Positions 35,671-44,729 of a stretch of 64,000 bases of DNA are shown here, piece by piece. Each line of letters begins with the position of its first letter. Within the stretch, counting starts at the first letter, position 1. Below the pieces are notes generated by a model, which was not told the origin of the DNA, did no database searches, and worked only from the letters and a program-made list of their open reading frames with translations. The position numbers and the translations under genes were made by a program. The stretch comes from Paenibacillus sambharensis (GTDB taxonomy: Bacteria > Bacillota > Bacilli > Paenibacillales > Paenibacillaceae), in NCBI RefSeq assembly GCF_003233845.1, contig NZ_QKRB01000043.1, forward strand, positions 62,001 through 126,000, given 5' to 3'.

Positions 35671-36554
35671 AGCCAAGAACAGTCGATAAAATTGCAACAG
35701 GAATCATCATGGCCGTGGCCGGCTTCATAATCCTTCTGCTGGCAGGTTTCTTATCCTATATTATTATCAGAGGCTTTGGCCATATCAGCTTCGACTTCCT
35801 GACCTCTCCTCCGCAGACATTCCGCGAGGGCGGCGGTATCGGACCGCAGCTGTTCAACTCGTTGTTCCTGCTGGTATTGACCATGATTATTACAATCCCC
35901 CTTGGTCTAGGTGCAGGTATTTATATGAGTGAATATGCCAAGCCAGGCCGGTTGACGGACTTTATCCGTCTTACGGTTGAGGTGTTATCATCCTTCCCGT
36001 CGATAGTAGTAGGCTTGTTCGGCCTGCTCGTATTTGTTAATGTATTTGAATTTGGCTTTTCGCTGTTTTCGGGTGCGCTTGCCTTGACGGTGTTCAATTT
36101 GCCGCTTATGGTAAGAATCACAGAGCAGGGCCTCAGAAGTGTGCCGCGTGAACAGAAGGAAGCGAGTCTTGCCCTCGGTATTTCCAAATGGAAGACGATC
36201 ACCTCCGTCATGCTGCCAATGGCCGTTCCGGTTATCCTCACGGGTACCATATTGGCTTCGGGCCGTGTATTTGGTGAAGCGGCTGCGCTGCTGTTCACAG
36301 CTGGCATGAGCTCGCCGCGTCTTGATTTTACCAACTGGAATCCGCTCGACCCGACTTCACCGCTTAATCCGTTCCGGCCCGCCGAGACACTTGCTGTCCA
36401 TATCTGGAAAATCAATTCGGAGGGAGTTGCTCCCGATGCCAGAGAAATTGCTGCCGGAGCATCTGCCGTTCTCGTTATGACGGTGCTGTCTTTCAACCTG
36501 ATTGCAAGATGGCTTGGCCGAATGGTTTACCGCAAATTCACATCATCCAGGTAG
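35667..36554 (+). CDS. pstA: Phosphate ABC transporter permease PstA
   Basis: 295 residues, six TM helices, with the coupling loop [26 protein letters not shown]. The ATG overlaps the pstC stop by 4 bases and follows AAAGGAG, which places the start here rather than further upstream. It pairs with PstC in the phosphate channel. Confidence 0.95.
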   Translation: MKPRTVDKIATGIIMAVAGFIILLLAGFLSYIIIRGFGHISFDFLTSPPQTFREGGGIGPQLFNSLFLLVLTMIITIPLGLGAGIYMSEYAKPGRLTDFIRLTVEVLSSFPSIVVGLFGLLVFVNVFEFGFSLFSGALALTVFNLPLMVRITEQGLRSVPREQKEASLALGISKWKTITSVMLPMAVPVILTGTILASGRVFGEAAALLFTAGMSSPRLDFTNWNPLDPTSPLNPFRPAETLAVHIWKINSEGVAPDAREIAAGASAVLVMTVLSFNLIARWLGRMVYRKFTSSR

Positions 36555-36567
36555 TGGGAGGAACAAC

Positions 36568-37326
36568 ATGCAGGACGTTGGGCTTAAAGCCAAAAATTTA
36601 AGTGTCTTTTATGGGGAAAAACAAGCAGTCAAAGATATTTCCCTCGATTTCAATGCCCGGCAGGTGACCGCTCTAATCGGTCCGTCAGGATGCGGCAAAT
36701 CGACGTTCCTCCGAAGCCTGAACCGGATGAACGATCTGATACCCGGCGCGAAAATTACGGGTGAGGTTTGGATTGGCGACCAGAACATTCTGAGCCCGCG
36801 TACAGATGTGGTGCTGCTGAGACAGAAGATTGGAATGGTATGGCAGCGGCCTAACCCCTTTCATAAATCGATCTACGAGAACATTGCCTTCGGCCCCCGT
36901 TATCACGGTATCCGTGATAAGAAGAAGCTGGACGAGATCGTCGAGCAATCCCTGCGCAAGGCGGCGTTATGGGAGGAAACCAAGGACCGGCTGCATAAAT
37001 CGGCGCTTGCTCTCTCGGGCGGCCAGCAGCAGCGCCTCTGTATCGCACGCTCAATTGCGGTCAGGCCGGACATCATCCTGATGGACGAACCAGCTTCAGC
37101 ACTGGATCCGGTCTCGACAGCGAAGATCGAGGAATTGATCGCAGAGCTTAAGCAGGAGTACTGTATTATTATTGTGACGCATAATATGCATCAGGCAGCA
37201 AGGGTCTCCGACCGTACCGCTTTCTTCCTGATGGGCGAATTGGTTGAGTTCGATCAGACAGACAAGATGTTCACTAACCCGGCGAATCAGCAGACGAGTG
37301 ATTACATATCGGGCCGCTTTGGGTAA
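36568..37326 (+). CDS. pstB1: Phosphate ABC transporter ATP-binding protein, copy 1
   Basis: 252 residues with Walker [10 protein letters not shown], signature [15 protein letters not shown] and Walker [14 protein letters not shown]. It powers PstCA. The Q-loop reads [21 protein letters not shown], differing from the usual VFQ(Q)PNPF of the second copy. A good GGGAGG lies before the ATG at 36568. Two PstB genes in tandem occur also in B. subtilis (pstBA, pstBB). Confidence 0.94.
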   Translation: MQDVGLKAKNLSVFYGEKQAVKDISLDFNARQVTALIGPSGCGKSTFLRSLNRMNDLIPGAKITGEVWIGDQNILSPRTDVVLLRQKIGMVWQRPNPFHKSIYENIAFGPRYHGIRDKKKLDEIVEQSLRKAALWEETKDRLHKSALALSGGQQQRLCIARSIAVRPDIILMDEPASALDPVSTAKIEELIAELKQEYCIIIVTHNMHQAARVSDRTAFFLMGELVEFDQTDKMFTNPANQQTSDYISGRFG

Positions 37327-37409
37327 AAGGAACTATATTTTTACAATGAATTAATCAAATCCTGTCTTTGAGCAGACAATCGCCTGATATACTCAATAGC
37401 GCTGAATGG

Positions 37410-37433
37410 TCGTTTCCCTTTTGCGGGAAGCGA
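37410..37433 (+). terminator. Hairpin between the two pstB genes
   Basis: TCGTTTCCC / GGGAAGCGA (9 bp, one G-U pair, 6-base loop) with no T tract, in the 140-base gap between pstB1 and pstB2. It may adjust the relative levels of the two messages. Confidence 0.35.
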
Positions 37434-37466
37434 TCTATATGAATTGAAGCCGGAGGAGAAGCGTGA

Positions 37467-38222
37467 ATGCAGGTACTAATCGACATTAAAAACCTAGATT
37501 TGTTTTACGGTGAATTTCAAGCCTTGAAGAAGGTATCCATGAGTATTCCAGAGAAAGCCATTACAGCGTTCATTGGACCGTCGGGCTGCGGGAAGTCAAC
37601 CCTGCTCAGGACGCTGAACCGGATGAACGATATGATACCGGGTACAAGGATTGAAGGCTCGATCAGAGTCGGGGACACGGATATTTACGGCTCGGATGTG
37701 GATGTGGAAACCCTGCGCAAGAAGGTAGGCATGGTATTCCAGCAGCCTAATCCGTTCCCAAAATCCATCTACGATAATGTAGCCTACGGACCCAGGCTGC
37801 ATGGTGTTACCAAGAAGCATGAATTGGATGAAATTGTGGAGAAGAGCCTGCGTTCCGCAGCGCTGTGGGATGAGGTTAAGGATCATCTGAAGCGTTCGGC
37901 CCTCAGTATTTCAGGCGGCCAGCAGCAGCGTCTCTGTATCGCCCGGGCGCTTGCTGTCAACCCGGATGTGCTCTTGATGGATGAGGCAACCTCCGCCCTT
38001 GACCCGATTTCAACACTTAAGATCGAAGAACTTGCACAAGAGTTGAAAGACCGTTATACAATCGTGATGGTGACACATAATATGCATCAGGCAGCTCGTG
38101 TCTCCAATCAGACAGTGTTTTTCCTTAATGGTGAAGTGATTGAATACGCGGATACCGAGAAGCTCTTCTCTAATCCGACTGATCAGCGCACCGAAGACTA
38201 CATCAGCGGCCGTTTTGGCTAA
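37467..38222 (+). CDS. pstB2: Phosphate ABC transporter ATP-binding protein, copy 2
   Basis: 251 residues with Walker [11 protein letters not shown]-loop [21 protein letters not shown], signature [15 protein letters not shown] and Walker [13 protein letters not shown] (Ala for the usual Pro after Glu). It is clearly a paralogue of pstB1. GGAGGAG precedes the ATG. Both could serve the same permease, or one could be preferred under certain conditions; sequence does not decide. Confidence 0.94.
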   Translation: MQVLIDIKNLDLFYGEFQALKKVSMSIPEKAITAFIGPSGCGKSTLLRTLNRMNDMIPGTRIEGSIRVGDTDIYGSDVDVETLRKKVGMVFQQPNPFPKSIYDNVAYGPRLHGVTKKHELDEIVEKSLRSAALWDEVKDHLKRSALSISGGQQQRLCIARALAVNPDVLLMDEATSALDPISTLKIEELAQELKDRYTIVMVTHNMHQAARVSNQTVFFLNGEVIEYADTEKLFSNPTDQRTEDYISGRFG

Positions 38223-38250
38223 CAGCGGAAGTGAAGGGGGCTATGCAGTT

Positions 38251-38910
38251 ATGACAAGAAGAACGGAATTTGATCAACAGCTTGATGCCATGCAGCAGCT
38301 GCTGATCCAGATGGGGACGCAGGTAGAACAAGCAATTGCCAATTCAATGCGTGCCCTGCAGGATGTGGATGTGGTTTTGGCCAAATCGATCGTACGTGAC
38401 GATGCGGAAGTAAACCAGATGGAAGAGCGGATAACGGAGATGGGCACCATGCTGATCGCTACTCAACAGCCGGTAGCCAAAGATCTGCGCCGCATCCTGG
38501 TTGCCTTTAAAATCTCCAATGACCTCGAACGGATGGCAGACCTTGCTGTTGATATCGCCAAGGTTGTACTGCGTCTGGAAGGCGAGGATTTAATAAAGCC
38601 GCTCATCGATCTTCCTCGGATGGCCGAAATCGTGCAGGTTATGACCTATGAATCGATCCAGTCCTTCATTAACGAGAATGTGGACTTGGCCTACAAGATG
38701 GCTAAGGATGACGATACGGTTGATGCTCTTTACAGCCAGATTCTGAGGGAGCTCTTCTCTCTGATGGTTGAGAACCCGAAGACTGCCAGCCAGGGAATGC
38801 TTCTGAGCTTTGTTGGCCGTTACATTGAGCGAATCGGTGATTATGCGACGAACATCGGGGAAAATGTTGTCTACCTCGTAACCGGCAAACGTCCGGACCT
38901 TAACGTGTAG
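38251..38910 (+). CDS. phoU: Phosphate signalling protein PhoU
   Basis: 219 residues built of two PhoU three-helix repeats, each with the metal-binding E/DxxxD pattern (KISNDLERMADLAVDIAKV and RYIERIGDYATNIGENVVYL). PhoU links Pst transport activity to the PhoR-PhoP system and restrains phosphate uptake. The ATG at 38251 follows AAGGGGG; an earlier ATG is closed by a stop after three codons. It is last gene of the pst operon. Confidence 0.95.
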   Translation: MTRRTEFDQQLDAMQQLLIQMGTQVEQAIANSMRALQDVDVVLAKSIVRDDAEVNQMEERITEMGTMLIATQQPVAKDLRRILVAFKISNDLERMADLAVDIAKVVLRLEGEDLIKPLIDLPRMAEIVQVMTYESIQSFINENVDLAYKMAKDDDTVDALYSQILRELFSLMVENPKTASQGMLLSFVGRYIERIGDYATNIGENVVYLVTGKRPDLNV

Positions 38911-38940
38911 CAGCATCATCAGCAATCAAGAAATCGATAT

Positions 38941-38972
38941 AAGAGCCGTTGGCCGCTGTGCCAGCGGCTCTT
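38941..38972 (+). terminator. Terminator of the pst-phoU operon
   Basis: AAGAGCCGTTGGC / GCCAGCGGCTCTT, 13 bp with one G-U pair, 6-base loop, ending CTCTTCC. The T tract is short. Confidence 0.7.
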
Positions 38973-39016
38973 CCTGTACAAAAGACCCAGAAAACAGGTC
39001 TAAATTCCCGTCCCTT

Positions 39017-39086
39017 TTTACACTGCTTTAATATTTACATAATTCGTATTTCACACTTGACTGGTAAAATATTCGTATATTATAGT
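39017..39086 (+). promoter_or_regulatory. Candidate Pho boxes plus SigA promoter of the GGDEF-EAL pair
   Basis: TTTACA (39017), TTAATA (39028), a poor ATAATT (39039) and TTCACA (39050) fall on an exact 11-bp register, like PhoP boxes. TTGACT (39057-39062) and TATAGT (39081-39086), 18 bases apart, form a SigA-type promoter directly downstream. This places the c-di-GMP genes possibly under phosphate control. Confidence 0.55.
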
Positions 39087-39119
39087 CGTATGTTGACAAT
39101 ATCCGCGAGGAGATCGACA

Positions 39120-40583
39120 GTGGGCGAAATCGGATTTGGTTTATTAGACCGGGAAATGGTTCGAAGGATTACAGAGAGATGGCATCAAGGCGGAGTAGGT
39201 GTCCTATATGTACAGCTGCAGGATGCAACGGAGACCATTGTGCATTCACTTGGAGACTGGGCCCAGGAAGAGAAGCGTATCTTCTGGCACTGCCGGATGA
39301 ACCGGGAATATTTCTTCTTCTTGAACCGTAAGCTTGGGGGAGAACGGCTGGAGGACCTGCTGAATAGTACAGCCCAAGAACTGCGCAAACGGATTGGTTG
39401 TGATGATAGTGATCGCTCTGTGAGCAGCCTCTACATTGGCATAAGCAAGATTGTCCCCACCCACACGGGCCGTTCCGCTGAGACACTTATCTATAACGCA
39501 GTCAAGGAAGCTTGGGGTGAAGCCCGCTCGATGAGCGGACAGACGGATTCAATTGCTGCTCCCTGGCGTGATGGCATGAGCCTGAAGGGGCCTGGTGTTG
39601 AATACTATGCTTCTCAGATCGGTGAACTGGCCACGCTTATTCCTGTCCTCCCCCTGCATACGAGAGTTGCGGATGCAGCGCGTCTGTTTGAGAATGATCC
39701 CACAGTACTGGGTGCTGTTGTAGTAGATGGCACACGGCCTGTCGGTCTGATCATGAAAGAAAAGCTGCATCAGCTGCTGGCAGGACAATTCGGGCTGCCG
39801 CTCTACTGGAACCGGTCCGTGGAGAAGGTGATGGATGCCGATCCGCTGATCGTAGAATACAGCATGCCGGTAGAGCAGGTGTCAACGCTGGCTATGAGCA
39901 GACACTTTACGAAGCTGTACGATGTGGTGACGATTACGAGAAACGGAGAGATGGCCGGAGCGGCAACAATCCGTTCGATACTGGAGTACATCACCAAGCT
40001 GCGCACGGAAGCTGCAATGACAGCGAACCCCATAACCGGACTGCCGGGAGGGCAGCGGATTCAGCAGGAGATCACGCGCCGGATAGAAGCGGGTAAGCCC
40101 TTTTCCGTGATATACGCAGATCTGGATTATTTCAAGTGGTTTAATGACTGCTTCGGATTTCGCAAAGGGGACGAGCTGATCCGCTATACGGCTGATTCCC
40201 TGCAGCAGGTTGTGGCCCTTCTGGGCTCGCCCGGCGACTTCATTGGTCATATCGGCGGTGATGACTACATTATGGTTACAGAGACAGAGGACCCTGAGGC
40301 GCTCTGCAGTCATCTAATCTGGCGATTTGACGGAGGAGTGCAGGCGTTCTATGGGGGGAAGGAAGTGTCGTGTGTAGTGGACCGGAGCGGTAACAGCATT
40401 GAATGCGACGGAGTTACCTTGTCACTCTCTGTTATGCAGTGGGACGGCAGTCTGCCGGTAACGCCAGAAACGTTCTCTGAGCTGTCGGCACGTCTGAAGA
40501 AGCAGGCCAAACGTACCAGGGGCAGTGTATATGTAATGGAAAAAATAAGCGATAACAGCATGGAGTTGAACGGGCATGTATAA
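39120..40583 (+). CDS. CBS-GGDEF signalling protein with degenerate N-terminal GGDEF-like domain
   Basis: 487 residues, cytoplasmic. Residues ~1-140 look like a GGDEF fold without its motif (GVLYVQLQD..., SLYIGISKIVPTHTGRSAETLIYNAVKEAWGEAR). Residues ~174-292 are a CBS-like pair related to that of the chemoreceptor at 31476. Residues ~305-475 are a GGDEF domain with YADLDYFKWFND. Its active-site motif is GGDDY (379-383) instead of GG(D/E)EF, and the I-site Arg is Ser. Activity as a diguanylate cyclase is therefore uncertain. The GTG at 39120 follows GAGGAG. It overlaps the EAL gene by 8 bases. Confidence 0.8.
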   Translation: MGEIGFGLLDREMVRRITERWHQGGVGVLYVQLQDATETIVHSLGDWAQEEKRIFWHCRMNREYFFFLNRKLGGERLEDLLNSTAQELRKRIGCDDSDRSVSSLYIGISKIVPTHTGRSAETLIYNAVKEAWGEARSMSGQTDSIAAPWRDGMSLKGPGVEYYASQIGELATLIPVLPLHTRVADAARLFENDPTVLGAVVVDGTRPVGLIMKEKLHQLLAGQFGLPLYWNRSVEKVMDADPLIVEYSMPVEQVSTLAMSRHFTKLYDVVTITRNGEMAGAATIRSILEYITKLRTEAAMTANPITGLPGGQRIQQEITRRIEAGKPFSVIYADLDYFKWFNDCFGFRKGDELIRYTADSLQQVVALLGSPGDFIGHIGGDDYIMVTETEDPEALCSHLIWRFDGGVQAFYGGKEVSCVVDRSGNSIECDGVTLSLSVMQWDGSLPVTPETFSELSARLKKQAKRTRGSVYVMEKISDNSMELNGHV

Positions 40584-41802
40584 ACCATTTCGGGAAGCGG
40601 CGGGAAGTCAGGAAGCGGAATCGCATGAAGGACTGGTCGGGGTTATTTATTTTGGTTTGAAGACAGGTGAGGAGGATCAGGCGCCTGTATACAGCATACA
40701 GGCGATCCCCGGGTGGAGGCGATTCGCAGAAGCGGCGCTTAAGAATCTTCCCAGGCAGGATGTTATCATCCAGGCTGTCAGATGGATCGGGGATGACTTG
40801 TTTGTCCTGCTGCGGAGACCGGGCCATCATGAAGATGGCTTCTGGGAGTGGCTGCTCGAGCTGTCTCGCACAATTCGTTTGGAATGGGCTGAGGGCTGGA
40901 GAGCAGAATGCAGAAGCTCACTGGCTTACAAGGAGCCGGCCGCGCTTCACGCCGGGATTTCCGCTTACCGTGCTTCTCGAGATACAGAAGAGGATCTTCA
41001 GCTCCGCTATAACAGCATGAAGCGTGCATTAATCCACGGTCAGCATCCGATGGCCATCGAGCAGAGTTTGCGGAAGCTGGCATTGAAGAACATCCTCGGA
41101 CAGGATGGGCTTTACCCGGTTTATCAGCCCATTATCTCGGTTCAGGATGGAAGCTGCTTCGGCTACGAGGCTCTTACAAGGCTGGTTGACAAAAGCTGGT
41201 TTGACGGACCGCTTCCGCTGTTCAAGTTTGCGGGAGAAGAGGGGGCGGTGTACACCCTCGACACACTGGCCAGAGAGAAGGCCATTCAAGGCTTCAGGGC
41301 CCCCGGTGAACAGAAGATCTTCATCAACCTGACGGCTCATATTATGGACGATCCCAGGTTTACAGCCGGCCAGACGCTGCAGCTGCTCAGCTGCAGAGGC
41401 CTTTCGCCTTCCAATGTCGTATTCGAGATTACAGAGCGGACATCGATCGAGGATTTTGAAGCGGCGAAGAAAGTGCTCTCCCATTATCGCAGCCAGGGGT
41501 ATCAAATCGCCATTGACGACGTGGGTGCCGGGTATTCCTCGCTGCAATCCATTGTTGAACTGCGTCCGGATTATATCAAGATTGACCGTTCGCTCGTCCA
41601 GAATATACACCAGGACGAGATGAAGGAACAAATCATGAGTACGTTTGTGGAGTTCTCGGGCAGGATGGGAATCTCGGTTGTGGCCGAGGGGATCGAGCAG
41701 CAGGAAGAGCTGGACAAGGTAAAAGAAATGGGAGTCGGTTATGCGCAGGGTTATTTGCTTGGCCGCCCCCAGTCGTTTGCTGAGGATCCTGCCACCGCCT
41801 GA
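40576..41802 (+). CDS. EAL-domain c-di-GMP phosphodiesterase with degenerate GGDEF-like N-terminus
   Basis: 408 residues, cytoplasmic. Residues ~15-150 resemble a GGDEF fold lacking the motif (WIGDDLFVLLRR; LHAGISAYRASRDTEEDLQLRYNSMKRAL). Residues ~165-400 are an EAL domain with all catalytic elements visible: EAL (198-200), FINLTAH, FEITER, IDDVGAGYSSL, DYIKID, VAEGIE. It is likely an active phosphodiesterase that hydrolyses c-di-GMP. It is translationally coupled to the preceding CBS-GGDEF gene, so the two probably form one switch. Confidence 0.87.
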   Translation: MYKPFREAAGSQEAESHEGLVGVIYFGLKTGEEDQAPVYSIQAIPGWRRFAEAALKNLPRQDVIIQAVRWIGDDLFVLLRRPGHHEDGFWEWLLELSRTIRLEWAEGWRAECRSSLAYKEPAALHAGISAYRASRDTEEDLQLRYNSMKRALIHGQHPMAIEQSLRKLALKNILGQDGLYPVYQPIISVQDGSCFGYEALTRLVDKSWFDGPLPLFKFAGEEGAVYTLDTLAREKAIQGFRAPGEQKIFINLTAHIMDDPRFTAGQTLQLLSCRGLSPSNVVFEITERTSIEDFEAAKKVLSHYRSQGYQIAIDDVGAGYSSLQSIVELRPDYIKIDRSLVQNIHQDEMKEQIMSTFVEFSGRMGISVVAEGIEQQEELDKVKEMGVGYAQGYLLGRPQSFAEDPATA

Positions 41803-41832
41803 ACTACATTCCTTTCAATAATTCAGCAGCAG

Positions 41833-41883
41833 GGCTGCTGCCGGAATCTGGACGCTGCAGGTCCAACCGGCGGCAGCCTTTTT
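41833..41883 (+). terminator. Terminator of the GGDEF-EAL operon
   Basis: GGCTGCTGCCGG / CCGGCGGCAGCC (12 bp, one mismatch) enclosing a small inner TGGAC/GTCCA hairpin, followed by TTTTT. Confidence 0.85.
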
Positions 41884-41993
41884 GGCGCGCAGGTGATGGG
41901 CAACAAAGGTCGAAAGGATGCGTATCAGCCGGTTCGCAGCCCGTCCGCGTTGTATGGTATGATAAGGGAAGATGATCAAGGTGAGGTGCCAGG

Positions 41994-44663
41994 ATGGAAA
42001 AATGGATGCTTATCGACGGAAACAGCATTGCGAACAGGGCTTTTTACGCGATGCCGCCGCTTACCAATTCCGCGGGTTTACATACGAATGCCGTTTATGG
42101 ATTTACGACGATGCTGTTGCGGTTGATTGAGGAAGAAAAGCCGACTCATATACTCGTTGCCTTCGATGCGGGGAAGATCACGTTCCGCCACGAGGGTTAC
42201 GAGGATTATAAGGGTGGACGGGCCAAGACACCGCCTGAGCTGTCCGAACAGTTCCCGGTTCTTAAGGATCTGCTCCAGGCTTTTGGCATCGCGCAGTTCG
42301 AGCTGTCGGGCTATGAGGCGGACGATATTATCGGGACGCTTACCCGCATGGCGGATGAATCGGGCCGGGAGACGCTTGTCGTGACCGGGGACAAGGATAT
42401 GCTGCAGCTTGCCTCCGAGCACGTGACAGTCGCTATTACCCGTAAAGGGATCAGTGAGGTGGACCGGTTCACGCCCGAAGCCATCGGAGAGAAATATGGC
42501 CTGACGCCTGCCCAGATTGTGGATCTGAAAGGCCTGATGGGAGATGCTTCCGACAACATTCCGGGCATTCCGGGTGTCGGTGAGAAGACAGCGCTGAAGA
42601 TGCTGCACGAGTTTGGCTCAGTTGAAGAGGTGCTGGCCAATACGGACAAGCTGAAGGGCAAGATGAAGGAAAAGGTAGAGACGCACAAGGAAGACGCGGT
42701 CATGAGCAAGAAGCTGGCCACAATTTTCCGTGAGGTTCCGCTTGAGAGCGGCGAAGATGAGATGGCTTACAAGGGCTACGACAAATCCATCTTGTCCGGG
42801 GCATTCCGCAAGCTGGAATTCAAGTCGCTGCTTGAACGGCTTGATTTGACGGGAGAAGCGGGCGGGGAGTCAGAAGACGGCGGAGCTGCGGCACAGTCAG
42901 CTGAGCTGGATATTGTCCTGCTCACAGAAGGCGATATGAGCCAGCTGAAGGATGAAGAGCTTGCTTCAATCGAGAGTATCTATGTGGAGGCAGCAGGAGA
43001 AAATCCGCATCATGCCGAGGTTCTCGGAATTGCTCTTGCGGCAGAAGGCAAGGTCTACGTCGTTCCCTATGATGTTATGGTCTCGGAAGCGGCCGCCAAG
43101 CTGAAGGGATGGCTCGCCGATGCGGAAGTGAACAAGCGGGGCTACGACCTGCATAAGGCGGCGCTTGCCTTGTCATGGAAGGGGATTACACTCTCTGGCG
43201 CCACCTTTGATGTGCTGCTTGCGGCTTATCTGCTTGATCCGACGGACAGCGGCCAATCGCTGAATGCCCTTGCGCTCCGGTACGGGCTTCCTGCCGTTCC
43301 GGCGGATGAAGAGGTATACGGCAAGGGTGCCAAATTCAAGGTGCCGCCGCTTGACCAGCTGGCCCTGCATCTGTCGCGCAAGGCGGATTCAGTGCGCCGG
43401 ATCGCCAGACACCAGGAGCAGGAGCTGGAGAAGAACGGGATGAACCGGCTCTATTATGAGCTTGAGCAGCCGCTGTCCGATGTGCTGTGCGGTATGGAAA
43501 AACAGGGTATTACCGTTAACGCCGGTGAACTTGAGGCGCTGGGAAGTGAGCTCAGCACCCAGATCGCACGCTTGATGGAAGCGATTTACGCGCATGCCGG
43601 TGACACATTCAATATTAATTCTCCGAAGCAGCTCGGCGAAGTGCTCTTCGATAAGCTTGGCCTGCCGGTAATGAAGAAGACGAAGACCGGCTATTCAACC
43701 GATGCCGATGTGCTGGAGAAGCTGGAGCCCTACCATGAAATCGTTCGGCTTATTCTCGATTACCGCCAGCTTGCGAAGCTGCAATCGACCTATGTGGAAG
43801 GTCTGCTGAAGGAAATCCGCAAGGAGACCGGCAAGGTGCATACCTATTACCGCCAGACCATTGCCGCAACCGGACGCCTCAGCAGCCAGTTTCCGAATCT
43901 GCAGAATATTCCGATCCGGCTGGAGGAAGGCCGCAAGATCCGCAAGGCCTTCGTCCCGTCCGAGCCAGGCTGGTATATTCTGGCCGCTGACTACTCGCAG
44001 ATCGAACTCCGGGTGCTTGCCCATATTTCGGGAGACGAAGGGCTGAAGGAAGCCTTCCTCACGGATATGGACATTCATACCAAGACAGCGATGGACGTCT
44101 TCGGCGTGCCAGCCGATGCCGTTGATGGCAATATGCGCAGGCAGGCCAAGGCGGTTAATTTTGGCATTGTTTATGGAATCAGCGATTTCGGTCTGTCCCA
44201 GAACTTAAACATTACCCGTAAGGAAGCGGCTGCTTTCATTGAGCAATATTTTGCTGCCTTCAAGGGCGTGCGCAAGTATATGGATGATATTGTGATGAAA
44301 GCTCGTCAGGACGGTTATGTTACCACGCTGCTGGAACGCCGCCGTTACCTGCCCGAGATTAAGGCCTCGAACTTTAACCTGCGCTCCTTCGCCGAGCGGA
44401 CGGCCATGAACACGCCAATCCAGGGTACCGCAGCGGATATCATCAAGCTGGCAATGGTCAAGATGGACCAGACGCTGAGAGAGCGCGGGCTGAAGAGCCG
44501 GATGCTGCTGCAGGTGCATGACGAACTTGTCTTCGAGGTGCCGGAGGATGAGCTGGAGCTGATGAAGACGCTGGTTCCGGAAGTGATGGAATCGGCGCTT
44601 GAGCTCGACGTGCCGCTGAAGGCAGATGTCAACTATGGCGTCAATTGGTATGAGGCGAAATAA
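41994..44663 (+). CDS. polA: DNA polymerase I
   Basis: 889 residues: 5'-3' exonuclease (~1-290, with FDAGKITFRHEGYEDYKGGR and DASDNIPGIPGVGEKTA), a 3'-5' exonuclease-like domain (~300-475), and polymerase (~480-889) with motif A DYSQIELRVLAHIS, motif B RRQAKAVNFGIVYG and motif C QVHDELVFE. The first proofreading Asp-x-Glu is replaced by VEA, so, as in other Bacillus-group enzymes, 3'-5' editing is probably absent. It acts in Okazaki fragment processing and repair. It is followed by mutM, as in many Bacilli. Confidence 0.97.
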   Translation: MEKWMLIDGNSIANRAFYAMPPLTNSAGLHTNAVYGFTTMLLRLIEEEKPTHILVAFDAGKITFRHEGYEDYKGGRAKTPPELSEQFPVLKDLLQAFGIAQFELSGYEADDIIGTLTRMADESGRETLVVTGDKDMLQLASEHVTVAITRKGISEVDRFTPEAIGEKYGLTPAQIVDLKGLMGDASDNIPGIPGVGEKTALKMLHEFGSVEEVLANTDKLKGKMKEKVETHKEDAVMSKKLATIFREVPLESGEDEMAYKGYDKSILSGAFRKLEFKSLLERLDLTGEAGGESEDGGAAAQSAELDIVLLTEGDMSQLKDEELASIESIYVEAAGENPHHAEVLGIALAAEGKVYVVPYDVMVSEAAAKLKGWLADAEVNKRGYDLHKAALALSWKGITLSGATFDVLLAAYLLDPTDSGQSLNALALRYGLPAVPADEEVYGKGAKFKVPPLDQLALHLSRKADSVRRIARHQEQELEKNGMNRLYYELEQPLSDVLCGMEKQGITVNAGELEALGSELSTQIARLMEAIYAHAGDTFNINSPKQLGEVLFDKLGLPVMKKTKTGYSTDADVLEKLEPYHEIVRLILDYRQLAKLQSTYVEGLLKEIRKETGKVHTYYRQTIAATGRLSSQFPNLQNIPIRLEEGRKIRKAFVPSEPGWYILAADYSQIELRVLAHISGDEGLKEAFLTDMDIHTKTAMDVFGVPADAVDGNMRRQAKAVNFGIVYGISDFGLSQNLNITRKEAAAFIEQYFAAFKGVRKYMDDIVMKARQDGYVTTLLERRRYLPEIKASNFNLRSFAERTAMNTPIQGTAADIIKLAMVKMDQTLRERGLKSRMLLQVHDELVFEVPEDELELMKTLVPEVMESALELDVPLKADVNYGVNWYEAK

Positions 44664-44729
44664 TGTCTCTTTTGGCTTAAGGAAGCGGGAGAGACGGGTT
44701 TCCGGTATAATAGTCTTGAGGTGATTAGA

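Noticed and set aside
36830-37081. Small frames inside pstB1
   Set aside because: Shadow frames of a conserved ABC ATPase; no independent start signals.
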